Counted from the stretch's first letter, positions 35,879-45,178 are shown. The stretch is DNA of 64,000 nt from a bacterium (GCA_017744355.1 JAGIBK010000003.1:304547-368546); one strand, 5' to 3'. Notes: generated by a model not told the origin, from the sequence alone. Numbers and translations are program-made.

Positions 35879-36736
35879 ATGGACAACGTCTACCTGAACC
35901 GCGCCGATTCGCCGCTCAGCGCCAGCGATTGGGAGCGGATCGACAACACCGTCGTCGAGGTCGCGCGCCGTCAGCTGGTCGGCCGTCGCTTCCTCCACGT
36001 CTTCGGCCCCCTGGGGGCGGGCGTCCAGGACGTTGACTACGATCTGTTCACGGGCACGGGCCAGGCGCAGGTGGCCGTCTTCGGCGAAACCGAGACCAGC
36101 ATGGTCCGGGCCAAGCGCCGCGTCCACGAGAACATCCCCATCATCTACAAGGACTTCATGCTCTACTGGCGCGACCTCGAGACCTCGCGTCAGCTCAACA
36201 GCCCCTTGGACGTCAGCGCCGCGGCGGCGGCCGCCTCGATCGTCGCCCAGAAGGAAGACTACCTGATCTTCAACGGCGACGAAGAGTGCGGCTACGAGGG
36301 CCTGGTCAACGCCTCGGGCCGCAATTCGATCCCCGCGCGCAACTGGGGTGAAGCGGGCAACGGCTTCCAGGACGTGGTCGACGCCCGGGCCAAGCTGCTC
36401 GAGGCGGGCTTCACCGGCCCCTACGCCGTCATCGTCAACCCGGTCTGGTACTCCCAGCTCCACCGGGTCTACGCCAACTCGGGCGTGCTCGAGATCAACC
36501 ACATCCGCGAGCTCGCGACCGGTGGCGTGTTCCAGACGTCCGCCCTCAAGGACGGCCAGGGCCTCATCATCTCGACGGGCATCCAGAACTTCGACCTGGC
36601 GGTCGGCCAGGACCTCATCACCGCCTACCTGGGCGTCGAGCGGATGAACTACCCCTTCCGGGTGTTCGAGAGCCTGGTGCTGCGCATCAAGCGCCCCGGC
36701 GCCATCTGCACCTTCGAGACGGGGGCCAAGGCGTAA
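35879..36736 (+). CDS. Encapsulin shell protein (family 1)
   Basis: A 285-residue HK97-fold encapsulin (linocin/CFP29 family), the subunit of an icosahedral protein nanocompartment in the cytoplasm. It begins with the expected N-terminal arm (NRADSPLSASDWERIDNTVVEVARRQLVGRRFLHVFGPLGAG). It continues through VHENIPIIYKDFMLYWRDLE (E-loop/P-domain boundary) and KEDYLIFNGDEECGYEGLVN, with a C-terminal A-domain ending FESLVLRIKRPGAICTFE. The start is ATG 35879 with AGGAG eight bases upstream, not the earlier in-frame ATG. The ferritin-like cargo gene starts three bases after the stop, so shell and cargo are co-made. Length is normal (about 265-290). Confidence 0.95.
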   Translation: MDNVYLNRADSPLSASDWERIDNTVVEVARRQLVGRRFLHVFGPLGAGVQDVDYDLFTGTGQAQVAVFGETETSMVRAKRRVHENIPIIYKDFMLYWRDLETSRQLNSPLDVSAAAAAASIVAQKEDYLIFNGDEECGYEGLVNASGRNSIPARNWGEAGNGFQDVVDARAKLLEAGFTGPYAVIVNPVWYSQLHRVYANSGVLEINHIRELATGGVFQTSALKDGQGLIISTGIQNFDLAVGQDLITAYLGVERMNYPFRVFESLVLRIKRPGAICTFETGAKA

Positions 36737-36739
36737 CCG

Positions 36740-37105
36740 ATGGTCGAAACCCGCGATCTGGCGGTCATCCGGCTCGCGCTGGTGCGCGAGCTGGAGACCA
36801 TCAACCACTACCAGGACCTCCACGACCAGGCGAGCGATCCCTCGGTCAAGACCCTCATGCTCCACCTCATGGAAGAGGAGAAGGAGCACGTGGCCGAGCT
36901 GACCGCCATGCTCCGCGCCCTCGACGCGGTGCAGGACCAGTACTTCCGCGAGGGGCACGGCGCCGCCCTCGGCACCGGCGACGTGGCGGCCCTCGCCCAC
37001 AAGCCCTCGCCGCAGGCCGTCCCGACTCCGGTGGCCACTCCCGCGCCGCTGCCGGTTCGTACCGGCCTCACGGTCGGCAGCCTGATCGGCCAGCCGCTCG
37101 TTTAA
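36740..37105 (+). CDS. Encapsulated ferritin (EncFtn) cargo with targeting peptide
   Basis: A 121-residue cargo protein. Residues 8-65 form the two-helix half-ferritin of the EncFtn family. E17, Y24, E47 and H50 (in RELETINHYQDLHDQASDP and EEEKEHVAEL) align with the ferroxidase-centre residues E32, Y39, E62 and H65 of Rhodospirillum rubrum EncFtn, as I recall that numbering. E31 and W38 there are R16 and H23 here. Such proteins dimerise to complete the diiron site and oxidise Fe(II) inside the shell. A Pro/Ala/Thr-rich linker leads to LTVGSLIGQPLV, whose TVGSL core is a typical encapsulin-targeting peptide. It follows encapsulin by three bases and is followed by a terminator. Confidence 0.93.
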   Translation: MVETRDLAVIRLALVRELETINHYQDLHDQASDPSVKTLMLHLMEEEKEHVAELTAMLRALDAVQDQYFREGHGAALGTGDVAALAHKPSPQAVPTPVATPAPLPVRTGLTVGSLIGQPLV

Positions 37106-37121
37106 CGCCACACGCAAAATG

Positions 37122-37153
37122 AAAGGGGACCCGGCTGGCGCCGGGTCCCCTTT
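37122..37153. terminator. Terminator of the encapsulin-EncFtn operon
   Basis: A 13-bp stem (37122-37134 with 37141-37153, AAAGGGGACCCGG) ends in CCCTTT on the plus strand. It starts 17 bases after the cargo gene stop and also serves the convergent slipin gene. Confidence 0.85.
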
Positions 37154-37166
37154 CTCATGGCGTAGC

Positions 37167-37931
37167 TTAAGCGTTCGGCCCCTTGCCGGTGAAGAAGCCC
37201 TTCAGGAGGTCGATGGGCAAGGGGAAGATGATGGTCGAGTTCTTCTCGGCCGAGATCTCGGTGAGGGTCTGCAGGTAGCGCAGCTGGAGGCTGGTGGGCT
37301 CGGCGGCGATGACCTTGGCGGCCTCTGCGAGGGTCTGGGAGGCCTGCAACTCGCCCTCGGCGTGGATGATCTTGGCGCGCTTCTCGCGCTCGGCCTCGGC
37401 CTGGCGGGCCATGGCGCGCTGCATGGACTGGGGCAGCTCCACGTCCTTGATCTCGACGGCGCTGACCTTGATGCCCCAGGGCTCGGTGCCGTCATCGATG
37501 ATCTGCTGGAGGCGCTGGTTGATCTTCTCGCGCTCGGCCAAGAGCTCGTCCAGGGCGAACTGGCCGAGCACGTTGCGGAGCGTCGTCTGCGCGATCTGGA
37601 GGGTGGCCGTGCCGAAGTCGTAGATCTTGGTAACCGCATCGGCGGGGGTGATGACCCGGAAGTAGACGACCGCGCCGACCTTGATGGTCACGTTGTCGCG
37701 GGTGATGACCTCCTGGGTGGGCAGATCGAGGGTCAGGGTACGCAGGTCCACCTTGACCATGCGATCGAGCACGGGGATCAAGAAGATCAGGCCCGGCCCC
37801 TTGGCGCCGACCAGGCGCCCGAGGCGGAAGACGACGCCCCGCTCGTACTCCTGGACGATCTTGATGGCCGACGAGATGAGGACGACGGCCAGGACGATGA
37901 GAAAACCAAAGCTCGAGAAGATATTAATCAT
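37167..37931 (-). CDS. Slipin/SPFH membrane protein (QmcA/YbbK type)
   Basis: A 254-residue stomatin-like protein. One N-terminal membrane helix (about residues 7-25) is followed by the SPFH domain ([60 protein letters not shown]) and a coiled-coil region ([29 protein letters not shown]). It forms large cage-like membrane assemblies and is almost always encoded with an NfeD-type protease or membrane protein. That partner is the overlapping upstream gene. A role in membrane stress or protein quality control is usual for this pair. Confidence 0.92.
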   Translation of the reverse strand: MINIFSSFGFLIVLAVVLISSAIKIVQEYERGVVFRLGRLVGAKGPGLIFLIPVLDRMVKVDLRTLTLDLPTQEVITRDNVTIKVGAVVYFRVITPADAVTKIYDFGTATLQIAQTTLRNVLGQFALDELLAEREKINQRLQQIIDDGTEPWGIKVSAVEIKDVELPQSMQRAMARQAEAEREKRAKIIHAEGELQASQTLAEAAKVIAAEPTSLQLRYLQTLTEISAEKNSTIIFPLPIDLLKGFFTGKGPNA

Positions 37932-39261
37932 TGGATGAGGCCTCCAGCGACATGGATGCGGGATTGACGGAGGTGGGAACGACGTAAAGGGTCAGGTTCT
38001 CGACGCGTCGGACCTCGACCGAGGCCCCGACGGGGACGGGGCCTTCGAGCGACACCGCACGCCACAGCTCGCCGTGCACGAAGACCTGGCCCTCGGGGGC
38101 AAGATCCGTGCGGACCTGGGCGATCGTGCCGATCATACCGGCCTTGCCGGTGGTGACCTTGCGGCGCTGGGCCTTGACGGCCATGGTCACGAGCCCGGCC
38201 ATCACCAGGCCGCAGCTCAGGGCGATGACGCCGATCATGGCGCGCGAGACCTCGAAGCCCGGGGTTCCTGGAGTCACGAGCATCAGCGCCCCCAGGACGA
38301 GCGAGACGATGCCCCCGATGGCGAGCACCCCGAAGCTGGGCACGAACAGCTCGGCGATGAAGAGCAGGAAGGCGAAGGCGATGAGGGCCACCCCCGCCGC
38401 GTTGATGGGCAGGGTCCCCAGGGCGTAGAAGGCCAAAAGCAGACAGATCCCGCCAATGACCCCCGGCAGGATGAGCCCCGGATTCGACAGCTCGAAGAAC
38501 AGGCCCAGCATCCCCAGGTTCAAGAGCAACAGGGCAATGCTCGGGTCGCTGACGAACTGCAAGAAGCGCTCGACGGGCCCCATCTCGAGGGGCACCTGCT
38601 GGGCGTTGCGGGTCTGAAGGACGATGAGCTCGCTGCCGACCTTCACCTTGCGGCCGTCGATCTTCGTCAGCAGGCTCGGCACATCGGGGGCCACCAGGTC
38701 CACGACCTTCAGTTTGACGGCCTCGTCGGCCTCGAGGCTCACGGATTGACGCACGGCCTTTTCGGCCCACTCGGCGTTGCGGCCCCGGGACTTGGCAATG
38801 CCCCGGATGTAGGCCGCCGCGTCGTTGGTGACCTTGGCCTTCATGGTGCCCTTGATCTCTTCGCCGCCGGCAGCCACCGGCGAGGCCGCCCCAATGGCCG
38901 TGTTGGGGGCCATGGCCGCCACGTGGGCCGCCTCGGTGATGAAGACCCCCGCCGACGCGGCGCGGGCCCCGGACGGGCTGACGTAGACGATGACGGGGAT
39001 CTTCGAGGCCTCGATGGCCTGCACGATGTCGCGCATGGCCGAGTCGAGGCCGCCGGGGGTGTCGAGGCGAATCAGGGCGGCCTCATCGCCCGCCTTGGAG
39101 GCTTCGGCCAGGCCGCGCTCCACGTAAGTCGCGATCGCCGGGGTGATGGCCCCCTTGACCTCGAGCACGCGGACGCGCTCGCTGGCGGCCTGGGCCGAGA
39201 GGCCCGCAAGGGCGCTCAGGCCGAAGAGAAGCGCGACCAGCCAGCGAACGCAGACGCGCAT
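37924..39261 (-). CDS. NfeD family ClpP-class membrane protease
   Basis: A 445-residue protein: signal peptide (about residues 1-27), then a ClpP-like serine protease domain (about 28-220). The protease domain has [58 protein letters not shown] (serine in ARAASAG) and the Lys-bearing segment [21 protein letters not shown]. Four or five membrane helices (about 225-360) and a C-terminal OB-fold NfeD domain ([30 protein letters not shown]) follow. Known homologues cleave the C-terminal region of their partner slipin. It overlaps the slipin gene by eight bases. Confidence 0.94.
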   Translation of the reverse strand: MRVCVRWLVALLFGLSALAGLSAQAASERVRVLEVKGAITPAIATYVERGLAEASKAGDEAALIRLDTPGGLDSAMRDIVQAIEASKIPVIVYVSPSGARAASAGVFITEAAHVAAMAPNTAIGAASPVAAGGEEIKGTMKAKVTNDAAAYIRGIAKSRGRNAEWAEKAVRQSVSLEADEAVKLKVVDLVAPDVPSLLTKIDGRKVKVGSELIVLQTRNAQQVPLEMGPVERFLQFVSDPSIALLLLNLGMLGLFFELSNPGLILPGVIGGICLLLAFYALGTLPINAAGVALIAFAFLLFIAELFVPSFGVLAIGGIVSLVLGALMLVTPGTPGFEVSRAMIGVIALSCGLVMAGLVTMAVKAQRRKVTTGKAGMIGTIAQVRTDLAPEGQVFVHGELWRAVSLEGPVPVGASVEVRRVENLTLYVVPTSVNPASMSLEASSND

Positions 39262-39270
39262 AGCGAGCCG

Positions 39271-39810
39271 CTAGCGCGCCGGGTGCGCGTCGGAGGAATC
39301 GCCCCCCTGCGCCTGAGCGGCAGCGACGCGCTTGGCCTCGCGGGACTCGAGGAAGAAGATCAAGAGCAGGATCGCCACGCCCGTGTCGATGGCGATGTCG
39401 GCGACGTTGAAGATCGGGAAGAAGTTGCGGCCCTGCCACTGCGCGTCGAACATGTCGACCACGTAGCCCAGGCGCACCCGGTCGGAGAAGTTGCCGAGGG
39501 TGCCGCCGAGCAGCAACCCCAGGCTCAGCACGTGGCCGAGGGTGATCTCCTTGAGGCGGTGCATGTAGACGATGATCGCGACCGAGACCGAGCCCGCCAC
39601 CAGCGCCAGCGCCCAGACCTGCCCCGAGAAGGCGCTGAAGGCCGCCCCGATGTTACGGACGTAGGTCAGGGCGAAGTAGTCCTTGACCAGCGGGATCGAC
39701 TGGTAGAGGCCCATGTGGTCCACCACCCAGAGCTTGAGCCACTGGTCCAGGAAATAGACCGCGAGGGCCAGGAAGTAAAAGGCGAGACACGCGAACGACT
39801 TCTTCGACAC
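39271..39810 (-). CDS. lspA: Prolipoprotein signal peptidase LspA (copy 1)
   Basis: A 179-residue aspartyl membrane protease that removes the signal peptide from lipid-modified prolipoproteins. Four membrane segments and the conserved boxes are present: LDQWLKLWV, YVRNIGAAFS, LGLLLGGTLGNFSDRVRLGYVVDMFD and FPIFNVADIAIDTGV (the two catalytic aspartates are in GYVVDM and NVADI). I choose GTG 39810 because AGAGGAG lies eight bases before it; the ATG seven codons upstream has none. The N-terminal part is a little longer than average. A sigma-70-type promoter lies just upstream. A second copy is at 53877. Confidence 0.94.
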   Translation of the reverse strand: MSKKSFACLAFYFLALAVYFLDQWLKLWVVDHMGLYQSIPLVKDYFALTYVRNIGAAFSAFSGQVWALALVAGSVSVAIIVYMHRLKEITLGHVLSLGLLLGGTLGNFSDRVRLGYVVDMFDAQWQGRNFFPIFNVADIAIDTGVAILLLIFFLESREAKRVAAAQAQGGDSSDAHPAR

Positions 39811-39854
39811 CGATAGGGCTCCTCTGGGCATTCGCCCGAAAATAAAACCCCCTC

Positions 39855-39883
39855 AGTATACCGAAGCCCCCAGGGTGCGACAA
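39855..39883 (-). promoter_or_regulatory. Sigma-70-type promoter of lspA
   Basis: TTGTCG (39883-39878), 17 bases and TATACT (39860-39855) on the minus strand. It sits in the gap between the 940-residue protein gene and lspA and fits the start chosen for lspA (leader about 40 bases). Confidence 0.7.
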
Positions 39884-39890
39884 GCAAGGC

Positions 39891-42713
39891 CTAAAAGGCC
39901 AAATACATCCCCCAAACACCGTCCGGCGTGAGCTTGCGCGCCATCCCCAAACGGAAGATCACCACCTGACGTCCCATGAAGGCCGTCTTGACGCGCAGCT
40001 CGGCCCCCGAGGTCGCATGCGGGTTGAAGGCGCTCGTGCCCCGGCTCCAGGCGTCTCCCGCCTCGACGAAGGCGCTGGCGTAGATCTTGTTGAGGTAGAG
40101 CGGCCCGAACTGGTAGTCCAGGTGCTGGTGGATCGGGAAGGTGTACTCGAGGCCCGAGTAGGCGAGGCTGTCGCCCGCGAAGGAGCCCACGTTGTAGCCG
40201 CGCAGGGGCGTGATCGGTCCGCCCCCCATCACCCCGCCGAGGAAGAGGGGCATGGCCTCGCCCACGTTCATCATCACCCGCCAGTTCCAGGTCAGGTTGT
40301 GGCGCCAGTCGGGGAAGACCGGGAAGTACCGCGAGGCCCCCGCGGCGTATTGCGAGAAGTTGAAGTCCGAGCCGAGGGCCCGATCCGAGAGGGTGTAGCT
40401 CGCCCCCACCTGGTAACCCTCCGAGGGGTTGAGATCGGCATCCGCCGTGCCCTTGACCCGCTGGTCGGCCCAGGCCAGGCTCAGGGTCTGCACCCGCCCC
40501 TCGCGCAGGCCCAGGCCCGTCCCGCCTCGGGGCGGTTCGAGGACCGAGAGGTGCGCAAGGCCCAGGGCCGCCGTCAGGGTCTGGGAGCCCGTGAGCTGGG
40601 TCTGGCCGAACAGGCTCACGCCCCGCTCGTGCGACCAGTACAGCGAGTCGTACAGGCGCGCCGGGTCGATGGTCGAGGCCATGCCCACGGTGGGGGTGTC
40701 GTAGAGGGTCGCGCCCCAGGTGGCAGCGCTCATGCGATTGAGGTACTGCGCCGAGAAGCTGAAGCGCTGGCTCATGATCCCCATCCGCACGTCCAGGCCC
40801 AGCTGCTGCTTGTTGAGGATGTCGCTGTAGATGGCGAGCACGCCGAGCTGGCTGCCGCGCTCGTCGGAGGCGAGCTGCGGCATGATGATGTCATTGGTCA
40901 TGGTGGGTTCATAGGCCCGGGTGCTCCAGGCATCGGGCAACTGACGGCCGAGCGAGGGGGTCTGGAGCTGGGCGCTCGCGACCTTCACCCCGGCGGGCAG
41001 GTCCTTGGGCGCTTGGTAGGCGAGGGCTTCGCCGGGGGTGGGTGAAAAAGCCCGCACCTCGGAGCCCACCGCCCGGTAGGAAACGTAACAGAGCTTGCCG
41101 TCCGGACCGAAGGCCGGGTGGGTCGCGCCGGTGTAGACCTTGGTGAGCTGCGAGAGGGTGGGCTTGCCCGTCAGGGTGAGGCGGTAGAGGTTCTGCATGC
41201 CGTCACGATCGCTCGAGAAGACCAGGCTCTTGCCGTCCGGCGTCCAGGCGGGGTCGCGATCGCTGACCTGCGAACTGCCCTCGGTCCAGGTGCGCACGTG
41301 ACCCGTCACCGGGTCGATGGTCGCGATCTTGCCGCCCTCGCCTGTGGGGTAGACCGACGCTGCGAGCAGTTCGCCGGACGGCGACCAAGCAAGGCAAGCC
41401 GGATGGCGATCGCCCAGCCCTTCGGCAGGGACCTGTTTGGTCTTGCCGGAGGCGACGTCGTGGAGCACGAGGCGAGTCTTGCCGTCGCGGGTCGTCACGT
41501 AGGCGACCTCCGAGGTACCCGGTCGCCAGGCGGGATCGGTGGCGTTGGCGTCCTCGGTGAGCTGACGCGTTTCCTTGGTCGAGAGATCGTGCAGGAAGAG
41601 GTCGAAGGTCGGTTCGCCGTCTTCGTTCGACGTCACCGCCGAGACGACCAGCTTCTTGCCGTCCGGGCTCCAGGCGTAGCCCGACACGCGCCCCTTGCCC
41701 ACCGGGATCTCGCGGGCCTGGGTGCCGTCGGCGTCGGCCACGACCAGGGTCAGGAAGCCCATCACGTGACCGCGCAGGTAGAGGTAGCCGTCCTGGTTGC
41801 GGCTCGTCAGGTACGCGAGGCGCTTGCCGTCGGGGCTCAAGCGCGGCTGCACGTTCACTTCGGAGCGATCGGAAGCGATCAGGGGAGCCGAATCCGCCAC
41901 CTGCTCCGAGACGCCCTCGGTCTGCTTGGCGTAATGCTTCTTCAGGTCCTCTTTCCAGGCGGCCTGCAACGCCACGAAGGACTGCCCCGTGACCTTCTCG
42001 AGGGCCCGCACGAAGGTCGACTCCTCGCCCTTGCGCAAGACGCGGAACAGCTCGGCGATCTTGTCCTTGCCGTGGGTGTCGAAGATGTAGCGGGTCAGCG
42101 AGTAGCCCTCGTTGTAACCGGCCGCACCGGCGACCACGCCCAGCAGAGGGAAGTTCTCGCGCTCGGTGTTGGTGAGCAGATGGTCCTTGAGGGTCGTCAG
42201 ACGGAGCATGCGATCGTTGCTCGCGTACCAGTACTCGGCCTCGTACTGGGCGATCCCTTCCAGGAACCAGGTTGGCATGGTGCCGAGGTTGTTGAGGCGC
42301 GTGATCGGTAGATCGCTCTGCAAGGCGAGGAAGGACACCACGTGGGCGAGCTCGTGGGCGACGAAGCGCTCGGTGCCGATTACCGAGGAGGCCGCAAGCA
42401 AGGGATCGAGCATGATCCGCGTCTTCACGGGCTCGGCCGAGCCGTTGAAGAAGCTGTCGCGGCTCACGACGATGGGGATCTTCTCGGTGACCTCGACGCC
42501 GAAATCCTTGGCCAGGCGCGGCAGGGCCTCCTCGGCGGCCTGCGCCATGCGGCGGGCCGTGAACTCCTCGCCCTGGTAGTAGTGCACCGAGAAGTGCGGC
42601 GTCTCGAGCACCGTCCAGTTCCGTCCCGGATGGTTGGGACTCGCCCCCCAGGCGTTACGCGGGATCAGGCAGACGGATGCAGCGACGGCCAATGCCACCA
42701 GGCGGTGATTCAC
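39891..42713 (-). CDS. Peptidase MA-like/TolB propeller/outer-membrane barrel protein
   Basis: A 940-residue exported protein in three parts. After a Sec signal peptide (about 1-23) comes a zinc-protease-like domain (about 30-270) with HELAHVVSF (HExxH) and EGIAQYEAEYW downstream, as in gluzincin/peptidase-MA proteins. Residues about 290-600 repeat the TolB/PD40 beta-propeller blade pattern (SPDGKRLAYLTSRNQDG, AWSPDGKKLVVSA, AWTPDGKSLVFSSDRDG, AFGPDGKLCYVS). Residues about 640-940 are an outer-membrane barrel of BamA/bacterial surface antigen type, ending GMYLAF. The start is GTG 42713 with AGGAGGT upstream. The function may be a surface protease or amidase; the substrate is unknown. Confidence 0.85.
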   Translation of the reverse strand: MNHRLVALAVAASVCLIPRNAWGASPNHPGRNWTVLETPHFSVHYYQGEEFTARRMAQAAEEALPRLAKDFGVEVTEKIPIVVSRDSFFNGSAEPVKTRIMLDPLLAASSVIGTERFVAHELAHVVSFLALQSDLPITRLNNLGTMPTWFLEGIAQYEAEYWYASNDRMLRLTTLKDHLLTNTERENFPLLGVVAGAAGYNEGYSLTRYIFDTHGKDKIAELFRVLRKGEESTFVRALEKVTGQSFVALQAAWKEDLKKHYAKQTEGVSEQVADSAPLIASDRSEVNVQPRLSPDGKRLAYLTSRNQDGYLYLRGHVMGFLTLVVADADGTQAREIPVGKGRVSGYAWSPDGKKLVVSAVTSNEDGEPTFDLFLHDLSTKETRQLTEDANATDPAWRPGTSEVAYVTTRDGKTRLVLHDVASGKTKQVPAEGLGDRHPACLAWSPSGELLAASVYPTGEGGKIATIDPVTGHVRTWTEGSSQVSDRDPAWTPDGKSLVFSSDRDGMQNLYRLTLTGKPTLSQLTKVYTGATHPAFGPDGKLCYVSYRAVGSEVRAFSPTPGEALAYQAPKDLPAGVKVASAQLQTPSLGRQLPDAWSTRAYEPTMTNDIIMPQLASDERGSQLGVLAIYSDILNKQQLGLDVRMGIMSQRFSFSAQYLNRMSAATWGATLYDTPTVGMASTIDPARLYDSLYWSHERGVSLFGQTQLTGSQTLTAALGLAHLSVLEPPRGGTGLGLREGRVQTLSLAWADQRVKGTADADLNPSEGYQVGASYTLSDRALGSDFNFSQYAAGASRYFPVFPDWRHNLTWNWRVMMNVGEAMPLFLGGVMGGGPITPLRGYNVGSFAGDSLAYSGLEYTFPIHQHLDYQFGPLYLNKIYASAFVEAGDAWSRGTSAFNPHATSGAELRVKTAFMGRQVVIFRLGMARKLTPDGVWGMYLAF

Positions 42714-42860
42714 CAGCGACCTCCTGAATCGAGACAGTATGAGGATTTCGGGGATGTTAATTGGGGTGAACTCTGCATACCCACTGTGTTTGAGCCGTAA
42801 CGCCAATGTTATGTAAACTTGCTTGAATGCTCGTTTCCTTTCGCGCTCGTTTTGAGATCG

Positions 42861-42888
42861 TTAAACTTGGCCGAGGGGGTGGTATAAG
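42861..42888 (+). promoter_or_regulatory. Promoter of the response regulator gene
   Basis: TTAAAC (42861-42866), 16 bases and TATAAG (42883-42888), with TG-G before the -10 (extended). It lies about 100 bases before the response regulator start. Confidence 0.6.
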
Positions 42889-42989
42889 CCAGAGAGCTAG
42901 GTTGGCCGCATCCTCGATCCCGCGTGGGACGAGCAGCTCGGTCCCTCCAAGCCCGCCAATCGAACGTATGAGAAGGAGATCGCCCCTCC

Positions 42990-43706
42990 ATGTCCGCCAA
43001 GATTCTGGTCGTCGACGACGAGCCCTCGATCGTGAAGTCGATCCAGTACTCCCTTGAGAAGGAGGGGTACCAGGTCACCACGGCGACCGATGGCCAGGCC
43101 GCGGTCGAAGCCGCCCGCCGCGAGAAGCCCAACCTGGTCATCCTCGACGTGATGCTGCCGAGCCTCGACGGCTACGAGGTCTGCCGCCAGATCCGCGCCG
43201 AGATGCCGATCCCCATCATCATGCTCACCGCCAAGGGCGAGGAGATCGACAAGGTCGTCGGCCTCGAGATCGGCGCCGACGAGTACGTCACCAAGCCCTT
43301 CAGCCTTCGCGAGCTGCTCGCCCGGATCAAGGCCCTCCTGCGCCTGGTCGCCCGCTACTCGGAGGCCAAGCAGGCCCAGCCCGACCGCATCGAGATCGGC
43401 GACCTGGTCATCGACCTGACCCGCCACGAGGTCACCCTCGGGCCCAAGGTCCTGAACCTGACCCTCAAGGAGTACGAGCTCCTCAAGCTGATGGCGCTCA
43501 ACGCCAACAAGGTCCTCTCGCGCGAGTTCCTCATCGAGCAGGTGTGGGGCTACGACTTCACGGGCGAGGGCCGCACGGTGGACGTGCACGTGCACTGGCT
43601 GCGCGAGAAGATCGAGAAGGACCCCAACAACCCCATGCGCATCCAGACGGTGCGCGGGGTGGGTTACCGCTTCGAGCGCCGCGTCCGGGCCGGTGAGGCC
43701 AAGTAA
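42990..43706 (+). CDS. OmpR/PhoB-family response regulator
   Basis: A 238-residue two-component regulator. The receiver domain (about 1-120) has D9-D10 in VVDDEPS, the phosphorylated D53 in PNLVILDVMLPSLDG, and TAKGEE and TKPFSLREL. A winged-helix DNA-binding domain (about 135-232) follows, with LTLKEYELLKLMALNANKVLSREFLIEQVWGYDFTGEGRTVDVHVHWLREKIE and RTVRGVGYRFE-like ending. Members of this family bind tandem direct repeats spaced by 10-11 bases. Two such sites are seen at nearby promoters. Its kinase partner overlaps the 3' end. The closest type cannot be settled by eye; cyanobacterial RpaB and Firmicute PhoP/WalR look alike. Confidence 0.95.
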   Translation: MSAKILVVDDEPSIVKSIQYSLEKEGYQVTTATDGQAAVEAARREKPNLVILDVMLPSLDGYEVCRQIRAEMPIPIIMLTAKGEEIDKVVGLEIGADEYVTKPFSLRELLARIKALLRLVARYSEAKQAQPDRIEIGDLVIDLTRHEVTLGPKVLNLTLKEYELLKLMALNANKVLSREFLIEQVWGYDFTGEGRTVDVHVHWLREKIEKDPNNPMRIQTVRGVGYRFERRVRAGEAK

Positions 43707-45162
43707 GAGTTTCCAGAATCCCCTCTCGCGGCTGTCCTTAGCAGGGCAGCCGCCTTTGATCGTGACGGTGGGCGTCACCGCGCTCGCGGGGGTGACCTCG
43801 GGGCTGGTGCTGGTCCTGCTCGGCTCGCTCGGGGCCCTCTCGCCCGCCGCCTGGAGCACCGCCTTCATCGCCTGGGCGGGCGGCGTGGCCCTCACCGCCA
43901 CTCTCAGCTACACCATCGGCGGCGCCATCTGGGGGCCCTACTCGTGGCTGCACCATGCCATCGACATGATCAGCATGGGCGACTTCAACTTCCCCGCCGA
44001 GCCCACCGCCCAGGAGGCCCGCCATCTGACGCGCGGCCTGCGTCGCATCGCCGAAGAGCTGCAACGCTACCGGGGCCTCGAGATCGAGGCCCTGATCCTG
44101 GAAAAGGGCGAGCTCGAGGCCGTGATCCACTCCATGACCGAGGGCCTTGCAATCTACGACCTGGCCTTCAAGCCGGTCATGGTCAACCCCGCCCTGCGCC
44201 AGCTCGCCCAGGCCGAGGGGGCCGCTGACCAGGCCGCCGTCGCCCAGTTGCGCGATCGCTGGGCCCACCCGGACCAGCTCGCGGTCATCGAAGAGGAAAC
44301 CCGCCAGACGCCCGACCGTCCCCGGGTGGACATCGTCGAGCTGGAGCGGCCCAAGCAGTTCCTCAAGCGCTTTTCGAGCCCCCTCTACAACGCCGACGGG
44401 CGCCAGATCGGGCACCTGGTCATCCACCACGACATCACCCCCGAGATCGAGGCGGACCGGCTCAAGAGCGAGTTCATCTCCAACGCGAGCCACGAGCTGC
44501 GCACCCCCGTGACCTCCCTCAAGGTCCTGGTCGAGAGCCTCCTGGACGGCGCGCAGGAGGATCCCGACCTGCGCCAGTCCTTCCTGGAGGACATCCACCG
44601 GGAGCTCGAACGCCTCCACGCTTTGGTCAACGACCTCCTGGACCTGGCCGCCCTCGAAGCCAAGAGCAACCTCAAGCTCCAGCATATCGACGCGACCAAG
44701 GTGATCGACGAGGCGATCGCGACCGTGCACCCGCAGGCCACCCAGCGCGACATCCGGCTCGAACGGCTGGTCCCGCGGGCAGGCCTCTCGCTCGCGGCCG
44801 ATCGGGTCCGCCTGCGCCAGATCCTGGTGAACCTCTTGGCCAACGCCATCAAGTTCACCCCCAACGGCGGCAAGGTCACCCTGAGCGCCCTCGACCAGGG
44901 CCTCGACGCCCGCTTCCAGATCGCCGACACGGGCATCGGGATCCCCGCCAAGGACCTGCCCCACCTCTTCGATCGCTTCTACCGCGTCACCCGTGGTCGA
45001 TCCCGCCTTCAGGGGGGCAGCGGCCTCGGCCTCACCATCGTCAAGCAGGCCGTGGATGCCCATCAGGGGCAGATCACCGTCGAGAGCACCGAGGGGCAGG
45101 GCACGACCATCTCCTTCACCATCCCCAAGGGCCTCACCCCCGACGCACCGTCCGAAACCTGA
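43693..45162 (+). CDS. Sensor histidine kinase
   Basis: A 489-residue membrane-bound kinase for the preceding regulator. Two membrane segments (about 20-45 and 55-78) flank almost no periplasmic loop. A HAMP-like linker (to about 120) and a PAS-like region (about 130-245) follow. The HisKA dimerisation domain carries H267 in SNASHELRTPVTSLK. The catalytic ATPase domain carries ANAIKFTPNGG (N box), DTGIGIP (G1), FDRFYRV (F) and GGSGLGL (G2). With so small an external part, it probably senses an intracellular or membrane signal. The start is GTG 43693, overlapping the regulator gene by 14 bases. It could begin slightly later, but coupled translation supports this start. Confidence 0.94.
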   Translation: MRPSKSFQNPLSRLSLAGQPPLIVTVGVTALAGVTSGLVLVLLGSLGALSPAAWSTAFIAWAGGVALTATLSYTIGGAIWGPYSWLHHAIDMISMGDFNFPAEPTAQEARHLTRGLRRIAEELQRYRGLEIEALILEKGELEAVIHSMTEGLAIYDLAFKPVMVNPALRQLAQAEGAADQAAVAQLRDRWAHPDQLAVIEEETRQTPDRPRVDIVELERPKQFLKRFSSPLYNADGRQIGHLVIHHDITPEIEADRLKSEFISNASHELRTPVTSLKVLVESLLDGAQEDPDLRQSFLEDIHRELERLHALVNDLLDLAALEAKSNLKLQHIDATKVIDEAIATVHPQATQRDIRLERLVPRAGLSLAADRVRLRQILVNLLANAIKFTPNGGKVTLSALDQGLDARFQIADTGIGIPAKDLPHLFDRFYRVTRGRSRLQGGSGLGLTIVKQAVDAHQGQITVESTEGQGTTISFTIPKGLTPDAPSET

Positions 45163-45178
45163 GCTTAACGAAAGCTTA
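45163..45178. promoter_or_regulatory. Direct repeat box before the 94-residue gene
   Basis: GCTTA occurs at 45163-45167 and again at 45174-45178 (AGCTTAACGAAAGCTTAGC), a tandem repeat with an 11-base period, right after the kinase stop. The arrangement is like OmpR/PhoB-type regulator sites. CCGATAAC at 45211-45218 follows. The same layout occurs before the subtilase gene (62180). Confidence 0.45.
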
